Of a DNA stretch of 64,000 nucleotides, positions 1-12,500 are shown one piece after another. The stretch lies in assembly GCA_017506865.1 (NCBI GenBank), contig JAFCMP010000024.1, positions 1,116,001-1,180,000 on the forward strand, read 5' to 3'. A program made the translations under genes and the position numbers. Source of the DNA: Tribonema minus. Taxonomy: Eukaryota > Sar > Xanthophyceae > Tribonematales > Tribonemataceae. Below the pieces are notes generated by a model, which saw only the letters and a list, made by a program, of their open reading frames with translations, did not search any database and was not told the DNA's origin. Position 1 is the first letter of the stretch, and every line of letters starts with the position of its first letter.

Positions 1-3000
1 ACTTCAAAGTACTTCAGTATACCAGGTGCCAGCTGCAGGCGCCATCAGTTCAAGCGGCATGTGGTCATCATGGCCCGAACTGCGAGCCTGTAGGACCAAG
101 ATGTCCGTTGAGCATCACCTGGCGCTGCCGCTTCGGCTGGTACAACTATATGGCAACGAGCACATTAAGCTGGTGGCTTTGGCGCGAGCTGCCTGCGGCG
201 CTCAACTCACAGCAGATCGCATCTCCCAAAAATGCCATGAGGCACCACGAGTTTGCAAGCATTTGACGCAAAGCTGCATGCGACCGTGTTATACTGCAAG
301 AGCCAGGCTTGCTTGCTGCGGCGGTACTGATGCGCCACCGAATGGGTGCGTTGTCTCATTCCACCTGCTGCAGTCTGAGGCGGGCAACCCTCGGCGACGA
401 AGCCGACCAACAGACGTGCAGCAGTTGCGAACACGTTTGAGTGCAGGCTCCAGTGTGCAAAAGCCCACTGCCAATTCTGTGTGCACAAGCATATTGCCAC
501 TGCAGACGCATTCGGCTCTGCTGACCTCGGCCACGGATCAAGTGGCACATGCACACAACTTAACGCAGCGCTTGGCACGGTGTCGTCGTGCGCTGAACTG
601 AGTAAGGTGGAACCAATTTGAGGGATAAAGGGTATACAGGAGGGCAGATGTGCTCACCCTGATGTGTTTGTACACCTCGGCGCTGTACTTGGCACGTTTT
701 CTTCGTCATCTGCCGCATGAACTTAGTAAAACGCAACCATTTTGAGGGGATAAAAGGTGGCACATTCGGCCACCTCGGCGCTGTATTTGGCACGGTCTCG
801 ACATACTGCCGCCTGAACTTGGTGAAGTGGAACATGTAAATTTGAGGGATAATAGGCTACATAAGGGCGCGCTCGTGCTCACCCTGTTGCGTTGATAGAC
901 ATTGGCGCTGTAATGGCACGCTTTCGTTGTACACTGCCATTTGACCTTCGTCAAGTGCAACCAATGTTGAGAGCATTAAGGGTGCACCAGGGGGGCGGTT
1001 GGGCTCACCTTGACGCATTTGTAAACCTCAGCGCTGTAATTGGCACCGTTTCGTCATACAGTGACTCATACGCTGCTGCCTTGGTAAAACGCAATCATTG
1101 CAAGAGGATAAAGGGTACACAGGGGGGCGCTTGATTCTGAGAGGATAAAGGGTACACAGGGGGGCGCTTGATTCTGAGAGGATAAAGGGTACGCAGGGGG
1201 GCGCTTGAGCTCACTCTGATGCGGCGCCCCGCAAACTCCTCCATCTTGAAGTTGTGCTCATCCTGGTCCTTGGACGGCTTGGCCCTGTAGGCCTTGACCT
1301 CGTCCTCGAGCTCCTGTGCGCACAGACAGCGGAGATAGCGCATGCAGAGAGCGACGGTGGCGTCAGTGCTCTGCGTCACCTGCCTGCACTGTGAACTCTC
1401 AAGCGTTTTGAAGTGAAAGGGGGAGGTACGATACTTGATGCCGCACGTGCTTGTCTGTGCACGCGGGCTGCATTTGCACGATCTGCCTGAAAGTCAGCGA
1501 TCAAACGTATCGGTGCGTTATGTCCCGATGCTTCCAGTGGCCTTCCGCACACCGCAGTAACACAAGGCTGCCCACATTGAAATTGAAGTGGCTTGTGTGA
1601 ACGCCGGCTGCATTGACACTCTCTACAGCCAGCCCGCCCGGGAAACAGCGAACTTGAGCCCCTGAGCAGCACTTCATGCCACATACGATATGTTACATAC
1701 CTGGTACACGTCCTCGCTCTCGAACTTCTCAAACTCCTGCTGGCAGCGGTTGAGCAGCTGCGTGCGCAGCTGCGTCTTGCGCGTGCCCTGCTCGCGAGCC
1801 TGGTCCTCGGAGCCAAAGGCCTCCTGCGCAGTGCGAAGCGGACGTTCACACGACATTCACAGGTGGCAGTAGCAGGTTAGTGCATCACAGACGACAACCA
1901 GGGCACGCCACAGCAGCGCAAGAGCACCTCGCATGTGCCGTCCATGACGCAATTAGGAGGGCGGCACAGAAAAAGCAGCACACACACACCATGTCTCCCA
2001 CCCCCAGGCCTCCTCCACCACGCCGCTCTTTTGGTCTCCATGTTCTTTCTTACATCCATTCTTGCTTGCGGCAGAACAGCCCATGTACTAGGCCGCACTT
2101 CAAATTTCATCGCTCATACTTCTAAGTATTTGATGCGCAGCTGCAGCGTTACCTCACTAATTCGAATTTTTTTTTGCACACAGGCAGTTGTTGAACTCAT
2201 GTTCTAGACAGGCAGTTGTTGAACTCATGTTCTAGACCTGATGGCGTGGCACAAGGCGCAGCCGCGCTGCACTTGCCGCATCCACCCACCCCTGTGCTCT
2301 CTGCCGCACTCACTCAAAGCAACCAATTCACTGGTGGAGTGCACGCGCTGAAGTTTGGCTGCAGCGCTCAACTCGATGATGCAGTGCTGCGCGCGGCCCT
2401 CGTCCGCGCTTGCGAACGCGCAGCGGCAGCGTACGGCGCGCGCAGCAAAACTTCCAACTTCAACTCTTGCTGCGCGCCCCGGTCAGACGCTCACCTCGCC
2501 GGAGTACTGGTATTACGGCGTGCGTAAAAATTCACAGCCAACGTCAACTCTTGATCAGACACTCACCTTGCTCATAAAGACGCAGTAATACGGCGCACGC
2601 AGCAAAACTTCTTTTCCAACTTCAACTCTTGCTGCGCAGCCCCCCTGCTCCGGCGCTCACCGTGCTGACAGAGCACTGCCTCCTCGCTCATGAACACGCA
2701 GTGATACGGCGTGCGTGAAACTGTGGAACGGCGTGCGTGAAGCCTCACAGCCAACTTCAACTCTTGATCCGACGCTCACCTCGCTGACGGAGTACTGCGC
2801 GCGGCCCTCCTCCTCGCTCATGAAGACGCAGTAGTACGGCGAACGTGCTGAAACTTCACTTCTAAGTTCAGCTATTGCTGCGAACCCCCGTCAGCGCTCA
2901 CCTCGCTGACGGAGTACTGCACGCGGCCCTCCTCCTCGCTCATGAACACGCAGTAGTACGGCGTCGGCGCGACGACCTCCCCCTCCTCCGCCGGCGCCTC

Positions 3001-6000
3001 CCCCTCGCCCTCCCCCTCGCCCTCCCCCTCGCCGCCCCTCCCCGGCGTCTTGGCGCGCAGCACCTTGATGAACTTCTTGTCCTTGATCATGAGGCGCACG
3101 AGCTCCATGTCGCACGGGCGCGGGATGGGCTGCGGCGCGCCCGCCTCGTCCGTCGCCGCCGCGATCGCCTCCTCGGGACTGCGCCGCGGACATGACGGGA
3201 GGGAGGGGGGAGGGGGAACATGACTTCAACGTGTACCTTCAAGTAGACTGCGCGACACATGGATTCCAGGTGACGGCGACGTTATGTGCGGCACGTCACC
3301 GTGAAGCGTCAGGGTGAGAATGAAGACAAAGCGGGATGGACTGCGGCGCGTTGGCCTCGTCCGTCGCCGCCGCGATCGCCTCCTCGGGGCTGCGCCTCAG
3401 AACGCGTGTGAGCGTGACTTCAGGTTGACTGCGCGTGAACATGGATTCCAGGTGACTGTGACGCAGCGCGGGGCACATGACAAGGCGTTTCTTACATCAC
3501 CCATCCGCGCCTGCAGGCTGGCCCTCTTGGCTGAACCTTGCGGCTGCCAGCGACTACCTTGATGCCACACGCGAAACAGTGTACACTCAGGCGCAACGCT
3601 CATCAGCTGCGATGTCATCGAGGCATGCAGTATCGCCTGGCGTCCTCAACGATTTGCGGTACCAGCCCGCAACTATCAGCCCTCTCAACGGCCGCGCGTC
3701 GGTAAGATTTGTGCCGCCAGCATTGACAATCAGGGCAGCATTGTCGAGTCGCAGTTATGGCCACAACTCTGCATCACCCCAGACGCGCACCCGTGTGGCG
3801 TTCTCGTTGCGTTTAGCGCCTGCAAAAAGAGCGTGACTCAGTGCTCCTCACGGCAAGCGCGCAGCGTACACTGCAGGGGCTCGTGCCTGCTGTCGTGATA
3901 AAGACTTCAAGTTTGAAATACACAGGACTCACGTGTCAAAGGGGCCGACCACCTCTGTGTCCACGCCAACGTCCGTGATGTAGCACCACTGGTTGGCGTC
4001 CATGTTTTGCACGACCTACAGGGTCAGGGTGAGGGTTAGGGTTAGAATGAGCGACACTGGAGGGCAGCTGGTGAGCCACGATTCATGCACGCGTGAACAC
4101 ACGGCTCAGCGGCTCATTGACAACCGGCGGCAAGCATCCAAAACTTGCATGACCCTCGTTCTAGCCTAGGTGATCCTGTAAGCGCGTGACGTGTGCAAGT
4201 GCGCAACATGGCGGCGGGGCGTCCAAAACTTGCATGACCCTCATTATAGCCTAGGTGATGCCGTGAGCGTGTGACATGCGCATGTGTGGGTGTCACGCGC
4301 AGTCATGGCTGTGCAGCGGTGCCGTGACGAGCGGAATCGTTCCCATGCGTACCTTGATGAAGGTCCACCCGCTGCTCTGGCTGTGCAGGCGCACGCAGAG
4401 ATCCGCGTACATGTCCGCAAAGAAGTTCTCCTCAATGGCCTGCGAGCGGGCGCGCGGCGGAGCACGGTCGGGGGGAGTAGGGGGGCAAGGAACAGTGCTC
4501 TGTGAGTGTTTGTGTACTTCAGTACATGGAAGTCCATTTGATCAGGTGACGCACCACCACTTGATGGTGTTGTACAATTGTGCGCTCGAGTGCAAAGATT
4601 GCATGCACGTTCCCATCCGTATTTGAGGTGGTGATAACGCCTGGCTGCCGGTGTGGTGGTGGAACATACAAGTGATTCAACGTGTGATGCAGGGATGTAT
4701 CTTGGAGTCGCATGCGCAGCATCAGGAGCTGCCGGAACAAAGCCTCTACATCGTCATGGGTTTGTTCGCTAGACAAAAATCACCTTCAATTCCTCTATTG
4801 ACGACTCTCAATGAGCTAGACTTCTGCCGCGTCATGGTAAACCAGCGCCGGCTGCCAAGCGCGCTTCATTTCAACTAACCACACTGAAGCAAGAATGCAA
4901 AGAGAGAGCAATTGACGCGGCACTGCTCGCACGCACCTTGTCAAAGACCTGCTCCACCAGCGCCTTGAGCATGTCAAAGCTCTCCATCGGGATCTCGAGC
5001 AGCTGCTGCGAGAGGCGGTCAAACTTCTCGCGCGTCATCTTGTTCAGGATGCCCTGCACGACCTTGGTCATCTTGGCGAGCGGCGACGTGTCCTTCACCG
5101 GCACCCACCTGGTGCAATGTGTAGTATATATAAACGGCGCGGGTGAGTCATGCACGAGGCGGGCAAGTGTTGCATGCCATCAGGCTGCGGCGTTGCGAGG
5201 AGATGGCTGAAGTATTAGTTTTTGATGGGTAACTTTCTCAGAAGCATTTAACTTTCTGGGCTTTATATCTGCACGAGTCTGGTTTGCAATACAACCAAGT
5301 CGTGAGTTGCCTGATCACGTGTCAAATGCTCGCGTCCAGCGGCGGTGAGATGCAGCCTCTGGTGTTGACTTGCATTGATCAGCATTGCTGCACATGCAAG
5401 TCACGCGCAGGCACTGCCAAGTGCTGCAGAAAAGTCGCAGCAGAATTCGCTGCTCGGTTATGCCTGGCTCATCTCGTTTCTTCAGCGTGCTGCCCAGCCT
5501 TACCGATCTCAATGAGTGGGGAGAGGCAAGCTAGACGTGCGTGCGGCGCCGCGCAAGAGCTGTGCTCTGCAGGGGAGACGCTTGACGCTGCGCGTTGAGG
5601 GAAACCACGAGGCACCAGGAGCCCACGCAGGCACCGGCAAGTTATGCTGTGGGGAAAATGCCGTGACGAGCACTGCGTCGCCATGCGCACTCCGACGGCC
5701 AGCCGCCCTCAGCCGTTTGCACTACAAACGTTGAAGCGCGCGCGCCGCGCGGCACATGGCAGGGCGGCCACGTTCACAAAGGTCAGCGCTGTCGCCGCCG
5801 CCGCTGCCGCTGCCGCTGCCGCCAACAGCAACCACAACCACGCTACACACTACACTACTTCGCGAGCGCCCCGCCAGTCTCTGGCCGCTCTCTGCCCTGT
5901 CACCCCAGTCACCGCACCTGTTGGTGCCTGCAGCGGCTCGACGGGCCCGTCAAACACGCACTGCGCAGCACGTCTCAGGACGCAAAGGCCAGCAGCCAGG

Positions 6001-6509
6001 TCAGCGCAGCCGCCGCTGCCGCCGCCGCCGCCGCCGCCCGCAGCCCGCAGCCCACTACACTACTGCGCAGGCGCCGGCCGCGCCAGTAGCGCCACAGCCC
6101 TACCCTGTTGTACTGCATGTGACCTTTGAAGCGCACGCGTCGCGCGGCACAAGGCAGGGTGGCCGCGTTCACAAAGGTCAGCGCTGCCGCAGCTGCTGTT
6201 GCCGCCCCCCCGTAATCCGTAGTGACTACACTGCTGCGCAAGCAGGCGCCGCGCCAATAGCGCCGCAGCCCTACCCCGTCAGCTGAGTCATCGCACGCAC
6301 CTGTTGGCGGATGCCTGCAGGGGCTCGACTGGGCCGTCAAACAGGTCGGCGCTGTAGCCGCCGCCGCCGCGGCCGCCGCCGCGACCGCCCATGCCGCCGC
6401 GTCCGCCCATCGGGCCGCCGCCGCGCCCGCCGCCGCCGCCCTGCTGCTGCGGCGGTGCGGGCGGCAGCTTCGCACCGCGGCTCCACTGAGAGCCGCCGCC
6501 TCCGCCGCC

Positions 6510-6540
<31 letters not shown>

Positions 6541-9500
6541 CCGGCTGCAGGTTTGAGGGGCGCAGAGAGAATCATTGAGGGATGGGAATCGCCACGGGGA
6601 GCGTTGCTTTGCTAAATCGCCGCCGCCGCTACCAACGCCTGCAAATGCAGTGAGGGCACAAGGCTCCCAGCAGGGGGGGCAAGTAGGGGGCACCACGCAG
6701 AGGCGAAGCAATGGGACAGATTGCGCGGTGCATTGAGACCTTGATAATGATGCCTCTCGAGCACTGCAAGCGTTGTCAGGACAGCCGACTGATGAGAGCA
6801 CCTGTGGCGCAAACGGCGCATCACTGCGCATGTAAAAACGCATGCTGCAGGCGGCGATGTCAGCGCTATGGAGTCAACGTACTTCAAAGCGCGGGAGGAA
6901 TGAGAGTGTACGCGCGTTGACCGCCTGTAGTGTACAGCATCAGGATACTGCGCAGCACGCTTCCGTGAAATCTGGCATGAGACTCTCGCAGCAAATGGTG
7001 ACGATAAACAACGTACCACCTGCCGCCTGTTGCGCCGCCGTCTGATGCATCTATTCTTATGAAAAGCGCAGGCCACAAATGACGGCATATGCGCAGAAGC
7101 CCGAAAAGAATTGTGAAGCCGCCGTGCAGTAGACCATGCCTGCTCTAACAGAGGCTCTGCTGCAGACAGATTGGCAAGGGCTGCGCCGGCGCAGAGTCGG
7201 ACTGATTCCGGCACCAGAGACACATCTGCATTCCACCACACACACGCGCGGCACTGCTGTAACCAGCCACTGGCGTGCCGCGATCGTCTTGGACTCCAAA
7301 AACGGGTACTGCCAAGCATGAATAGGAGGTAAGGCCTCTCAAGCCGGCTGAGGCTCAGAGCAGACCCGAAGTGGCCATGGCAGTCCTGAAGCCCCCTGCA
7401 CACAGTACATAGCAAATGACACGTGTAGGCATCACCTGGAGGCCCGTAGTTGCCGCCGCCGCGCCCGCCGCCGGAACGGTCCTGGAACGCGCCGCCCATG
7501 CCGCCGCGATCGTACTGGCCGCCGCCGCCGCCGCTGCCGCCACCGCTGCGGAAGCCGCCGCCGCCGCCGGCCCTGAGCGCACAGTCCGGGGCATGCGAGC
7601 AGCGAAGTCAGTTTGAATGTTGGTTCGTGGTGTCGAGATCGCGCGGGTGACGACTCAGATTCTGCCCCAATGACTCAGATTCTGGCCGAGTACTCTGTTG
7701 CGAAGAATGTCAGCTGCATGTTGATCCCGTTGTGATTGAGCCTGCCATGGCTGCTTGCGACAGCACCATCGCAGTGGTAGGTGAGACCTCAATTTAATTA
7801 CATGAGCACGGTAATGGACTTCTAAATTGGCACGTCATGGCGCCCTGATGGCATTGCAACTTGTGGCCTGGGCAACCTGCACGCCGGGCGCATCTAGCTA
7901 CTCAATCCTCCCCCCCCCCCCCCGTGACATCACGTACCGCAAACTATCAAGTCCTGCAGAGAAGCATCGTTTGCGACAATCCCCCTGCTCACAACTACAA
8001 CCATAAACAGGCTGCCCCCCCCCCAACCCCCCACCCCCCCCCCACGCCCAGCACCACCGCTCAGCCATGACCCCCTCCCCGCGTGCCCCCACCTGCCGCT
8101 GTCCTTAGCGCCGCCGCCGCGCGCCGCGTCCTCCACAATGTCAAACGACGCGAGCCCCTCCGGCCTGTCGCGAATGCCGATAAACCGCTTGAGCTCCTCC
8201 TTCGAGTACACCCATCGCCCCGAGTCCTTGGACCCGATCTTCTCGTCGGCCGACGGCAGCGGCGGCGGCGGCGCCGCGGCAGCGCCGCCGCCGCCGCCGG
8301 GCGCGCGCGCCGCCGCCGGCTGCGCAGACGCAGCGGGGGGACCCCCCCCCAAACCCCCGCCGGGGCCGCGCATGAGTGACGCTCCGGGGCGCAGCATCGC
8401 TCCGGGGGCGCGCAGGCCGCCGCCGGGCCGCAGAGTGGGGGGACTCGCGGCAGCGGCGGCGGCGGGCGCGGGAGCGTCCACGATCGTCGGCGGCTTCTCC
8501 TCGAGGCGCTCCCAGCTGTCCTCGGGCTGCACGACGGCGGCGGCGGCGGCGGCAGCGGCGGCGGGAGAGAGCGGGCGTGAGGAAGGTGCGCAGGGTGAAG
8601 GCGCGCCGGCAGCGCAGTGCTCAGCGGAGTGGACGGCCGTCCCCATGCTGAGCGCTGGGGATGAGCATAACCTCGCATCGTAACGACCAACGCCGACGTG
8701 CGCGTGGCGCACGCGGGAAATTGTGTACCTGTCTCAAGCAAAGAGCCAAGTTCTCAAGAACTCTCTTCATTCCCTACTTGACATGCTCCAAGAGCGCGGG
8801 AGCCGTCGCCGGCGCGCTCGCTTCTTCACCCGCTTCTCTAACAAGAGCAGAGAAATGGAGCGCGAGCGCAGAGCGCAGCGCAGTGCACCGGGGCGAAAAG
8901 GACAACACGGCGACGACTGCCACTCCGATGCAGCGCGCGCCAGGCGATGCGCCCACTCACCTCGTCGGACTCAGGGGGCGGCGCCTTGACGCCGACAGGG
9001 GGGGACCCTGGCCGCGGCGAGCGCGACGCGCGCGGGCTGCGGCTGCGCGCGCGGCGCTCCTTGGCGCCGAGCGCGGGCCCCTTGTGCGGCGAGCGGCTGC
9101 GCGAGCGCTCCGGCGACGCGCCGCCCGCCGCCGCCGCAGCGGGCGTTGCCGCTGCGGCGTCGTCAGGCGCGCTGCTGCGGCCGCGCGCGACGGCGGCGCT
9201 GGGCTCCTCTGCCGCGGAAGGCGTCGGCAGCGGAGAGGCGCGCTTCGGGGAGGGGGGGCGCGCGGGCGGGGAGGCGGCGCGGGGGGGCGTTGGCGGCTTG
9301 GCTGCCGCTGCTGCCGCTGCTGCCGCTGAGGCTGCTGCTGCTGCTGTCTCCGCTTGCTGCGGTGCGCGAAGGGGGGAGGGGGGAGGGGGCATGGAGTGTT
9401 GTGCTCAAGGAACGCTGCTGCGGGCTGTGACTCTATGTGCGTCTCAATAGACGGTTCGAGATCAGTAAAGACTCGGAGTGTGACTCATCAATAGCTGAAC

Positions 9501-12500
9501 TGTGGACTGGCGATGCCATCATCCCTGTAGCTCCAAAGCCACGCACGAGGCCACCAACGAATTGGCATGCAGCAGCACACGACGCTCCGGGCCTGGCCCG
9601 TCCTTCACGTTGATCAGCACTTCGGCGCCAGACGCGCGGGCGAGTCAGCGACTACACGCACCACGCAGCAGCTGCTATGTCTGCCGCAGTGCTCAAAAAA
9701 TGACAACCTACGCAAACTGTCGGCAGGGGTCGCGCGGGAGCTGCGTCTGCTTGCTGGCGGCGCCTGCAAATGATGCCGCCAAGGTGGCGCACCGGCGATG
9801 CATCGCTGATGGCGCACGGACAGTCCGCGTGCGGCGTGCGCTGAAAAGAAAGTCGCCAAGCAGCGCCACGCCATCCACAGGAGTCACGCGATCGTCGCTA
9901 GGTACCTTGGCCTTCTCCGCTGCGGCCGCCTGCGCTGCCGCCTCCGCCGTCGCCTTCGCCTGCTCCGCCGCGGCCTTCGCGTCTGCCTGCGCCTTGGCAG
10001 CGTCCGCTGCCGCCTTCTCGGCAGCAGCGGCGGCCTTGGCGTCCGCCGCAGCCTTGGCTTCCGCAGCAGAGCGCGCGTCCGCCGCCGCCTTCGCTTCCGC
10101 CGCGGCCTTCGCCTCCGCAGCAGCCTTGGCATCAACTGCGACCTTAGCTTCCGCTGCGGCCTTCGTTTCGGCGACAGCCTGCGCGTCCGCGGCGGCCTTG
10201 GCGTCAGCGGCGGACTTCGCGTCCGCCGCCGCCTGCGCGCGCTGCGCCGCTGCCGCTGCGGCGTCCGCTGCAACCTTGGCTTCCGCTGCGGCCTTTGCAT
10301 CTGCGGCAGCCTTCGCGTCCGCGGCAGCCTTGGCTTCGGCAGCGGCCATGGCTTCCGCCGCGGCGTTTGCTTCCGCCGCGGCCTTGGCTTCGGCAGCGGC
10401 GGCAGCCTCTGCCTTAGCGGCGGCCGCCTTGGCGTCCGCGGCGGCCTTGGCATCGGCGGCGGCCTTCGCTTCGGCCGCGGCCTTCTGCTTGGCGGCCTCC
10501 GCGCGCAGCCGCTCGTCCAGCTCCTCGGCCATCTGCGCGGTGAAGGAAACGCACTCTCTCTCAAGCTAAATTTCAATCAGTCATGGGGTGATGATGGCTG
10601 AGTTGCTGTGCGACATGTGCGCGGCTGCCTGCTGCTCAGTTGGTATTCTCTGATGCAGCCCTCGGGACGCTGCAGCAGTTGCGCTGTTGCCGCGCGGGTT
10701 GCTTGCGCGCATCTCGTTGCTGCTGCCGAGGCGGGGAGGAAGCATCACTTGCGAGCTGCAACACTCAAGCCAGACACAAACCCGAGACATGGGAAAAGCA
10801 CTAAACTCATTCATGCTGTATGGTATAACCCATGACGAAGCGATAACGCCGCTGAGGCATACATCTGCCGCTGCCACGGCAAGCGCGCGCGCGCGCGTGG
10901 GTGCTGCAGCTTCTTTGCAGCGCCGTGTAGGACACCCCAACGCTACAAGACGCAACAGGAAACGGACATGTCACGATTTTGACATCCATGAAGAAATGCC
11001 CCCACTGATCAACGCAGGATGCTACCGCTGCTGCGTCTGCTGCTGCTGCGCATGCGGCCGTACCTGCGCCTGCTTGCGCGCCTCTTCTGCCGCCGCCGCC
11101 GCCGCTGCCGCAGCCTCCGCCTTGGCGGTCTCCGCCGGTTTGGTGGGCGACGCCTGCGCAAGCAGGGACGGCACAGGCGATGCAGCACGTGGGTACAGGC
11201 TTGAGCGTAGCCTGTGTGGGCATATGCATGCACGCATGCTTGTATACAAACATATGCATGCATACAGCGCAGCGCGTCAGCTGGCAGGCCCTGTGTTGCC
11301 CAGTGCCTGCGCCGGCTCACTTCAGGCAGCTGCCTGGACCGACTCGATGCGCTTGAAAAGCGGTGAATGAGACAGCGCTCAAAGGTCGCCGCGACGCGGG
11401 TGCCCCGGGAGACGAGCACTGCCACCCGCCACCCCCGGCGCAGCCGCTGGACACGAACGCTGCATAACGGTAAGTCACACTTTGAACTAAACTACTTCAA
11501 CTGATGCGCGTATGGTTTCGTCCCCATTGTTGCACTTCGCAGCCACACGGAGCAGCTCACATGAAGGCCCTCCATGCGCACCCTTCTGCTGATGGCGTTT
11601 GTGTGCATAGCCTTGCACGCTAACGCGTGTTGTCGGAAGTCAGATGGGGCTACAGCAGCGCTCAGCACTCTGGCGCACCCCCGCCGTTGACACCGACGCC
11701 GCAGCGGCAAAGGCGCCTGCCGATGCGCCCCCCCCCCCCCTGTTCCCTTCCAAGCTCTTTTCAGTGGCACAATAACTTCAACACCTTCTTCACCAACAAG
11801 ACGCTGCGACGCCGCGCCACGCACCTGAGCCTCGTCCGCGCCGCCGAAACTGCCAAAGCTGAAGCCGACCTCCGGCTCCGGCTGCACGATGGGGGCCTTG
11901 ACAGGCACCGCCATCGCCGGCGCCGCCGGCGCCGCCGCTGCTGCCGCCGGGGGCGCCGCTTGCGCCGCCGCCGGCGCCGCCGCTGCTGCCGGCGCCGCTG
12001 CTGCTGCTGCTGCCGCTGGCGCAGCCTTAGGCGCGGGCGCCACGGGCGACGGCGCCGCTGCCGGCGAGGACCTGGCGCCGCCGATTGCGGCCGTGAACTT
12101 GGCGAGCATCTCGTTGGCGACGGCGCTCGAGCCGGAGGGGCGCTTGGCGACGACGGGCGGCGACGCAGAAGCTTCCGCCTGCGACGCGGAAGCGGGCGCG
12201 AGCGGGCAGGGCCAGCGGAGTGAGCGACGGCGGCCGCATCTGCTGAGCATTGTGTTGGCGAACGCGCTGCGCCGTCCCATGCAAACATATCGGCGGCCAC
12301 TGGAAGAATATGCATGTTTTATTATAGACAGTGCAGTGCATACATACGGTACACTAACTCCGGCGCCAGCGGCAGCAGCGCCTGCTCACCTGCGGCGGCG
12401 GCGGCGGCGTCACAGCGGCCTTGGCCGGCGGCGGCGCCGTCTGCTGCGTCGGTGCCGGCGAGCCTTCGCCGCCCGTGGACGAGATGGACGTCCGCGTGCT

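Larger units (their letters stand above)
1215..5108 (-). other. EIF4G: eIF4G MIF4G domain exons 16-21
   Basis: HEAT-type MIF4G domain that binds eIF4A. Visible segments: KVVQGILNKMTREKFDRLSQ, EQVFDK, AIEENFFADMYADLCVRL, VVQNMDANQWCYITDVGVD, MELVRLMIKDKKFIKVLRAK, YYCVFMSEEEGRVQYSVSE, LLNRCQQEFEKFESEDVY and ELEDEVKAYRAK. Exon 19 holds a (GE)n acidic insertion (GEGEGEGEGEAPAEEGE) inside the domain. The last helices lie outside the window. The edges of exons 19 and 21 are tandemly copied into the introns. Confidence 0.88.

Noticed and set aside
26-601. 191-residue frame at the left edge
   Set aside because: No domain, overlaps the eIF4G intron array and ends within repeats; frames on both strands here are equally open.
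9502-10569. 355-residue plus-strand Ala/Ser-rich frame
   Set aside because: Mirror of the eIF4G KAAAEAK helix exon; the minus-strand frame fits splice phases on both sides.
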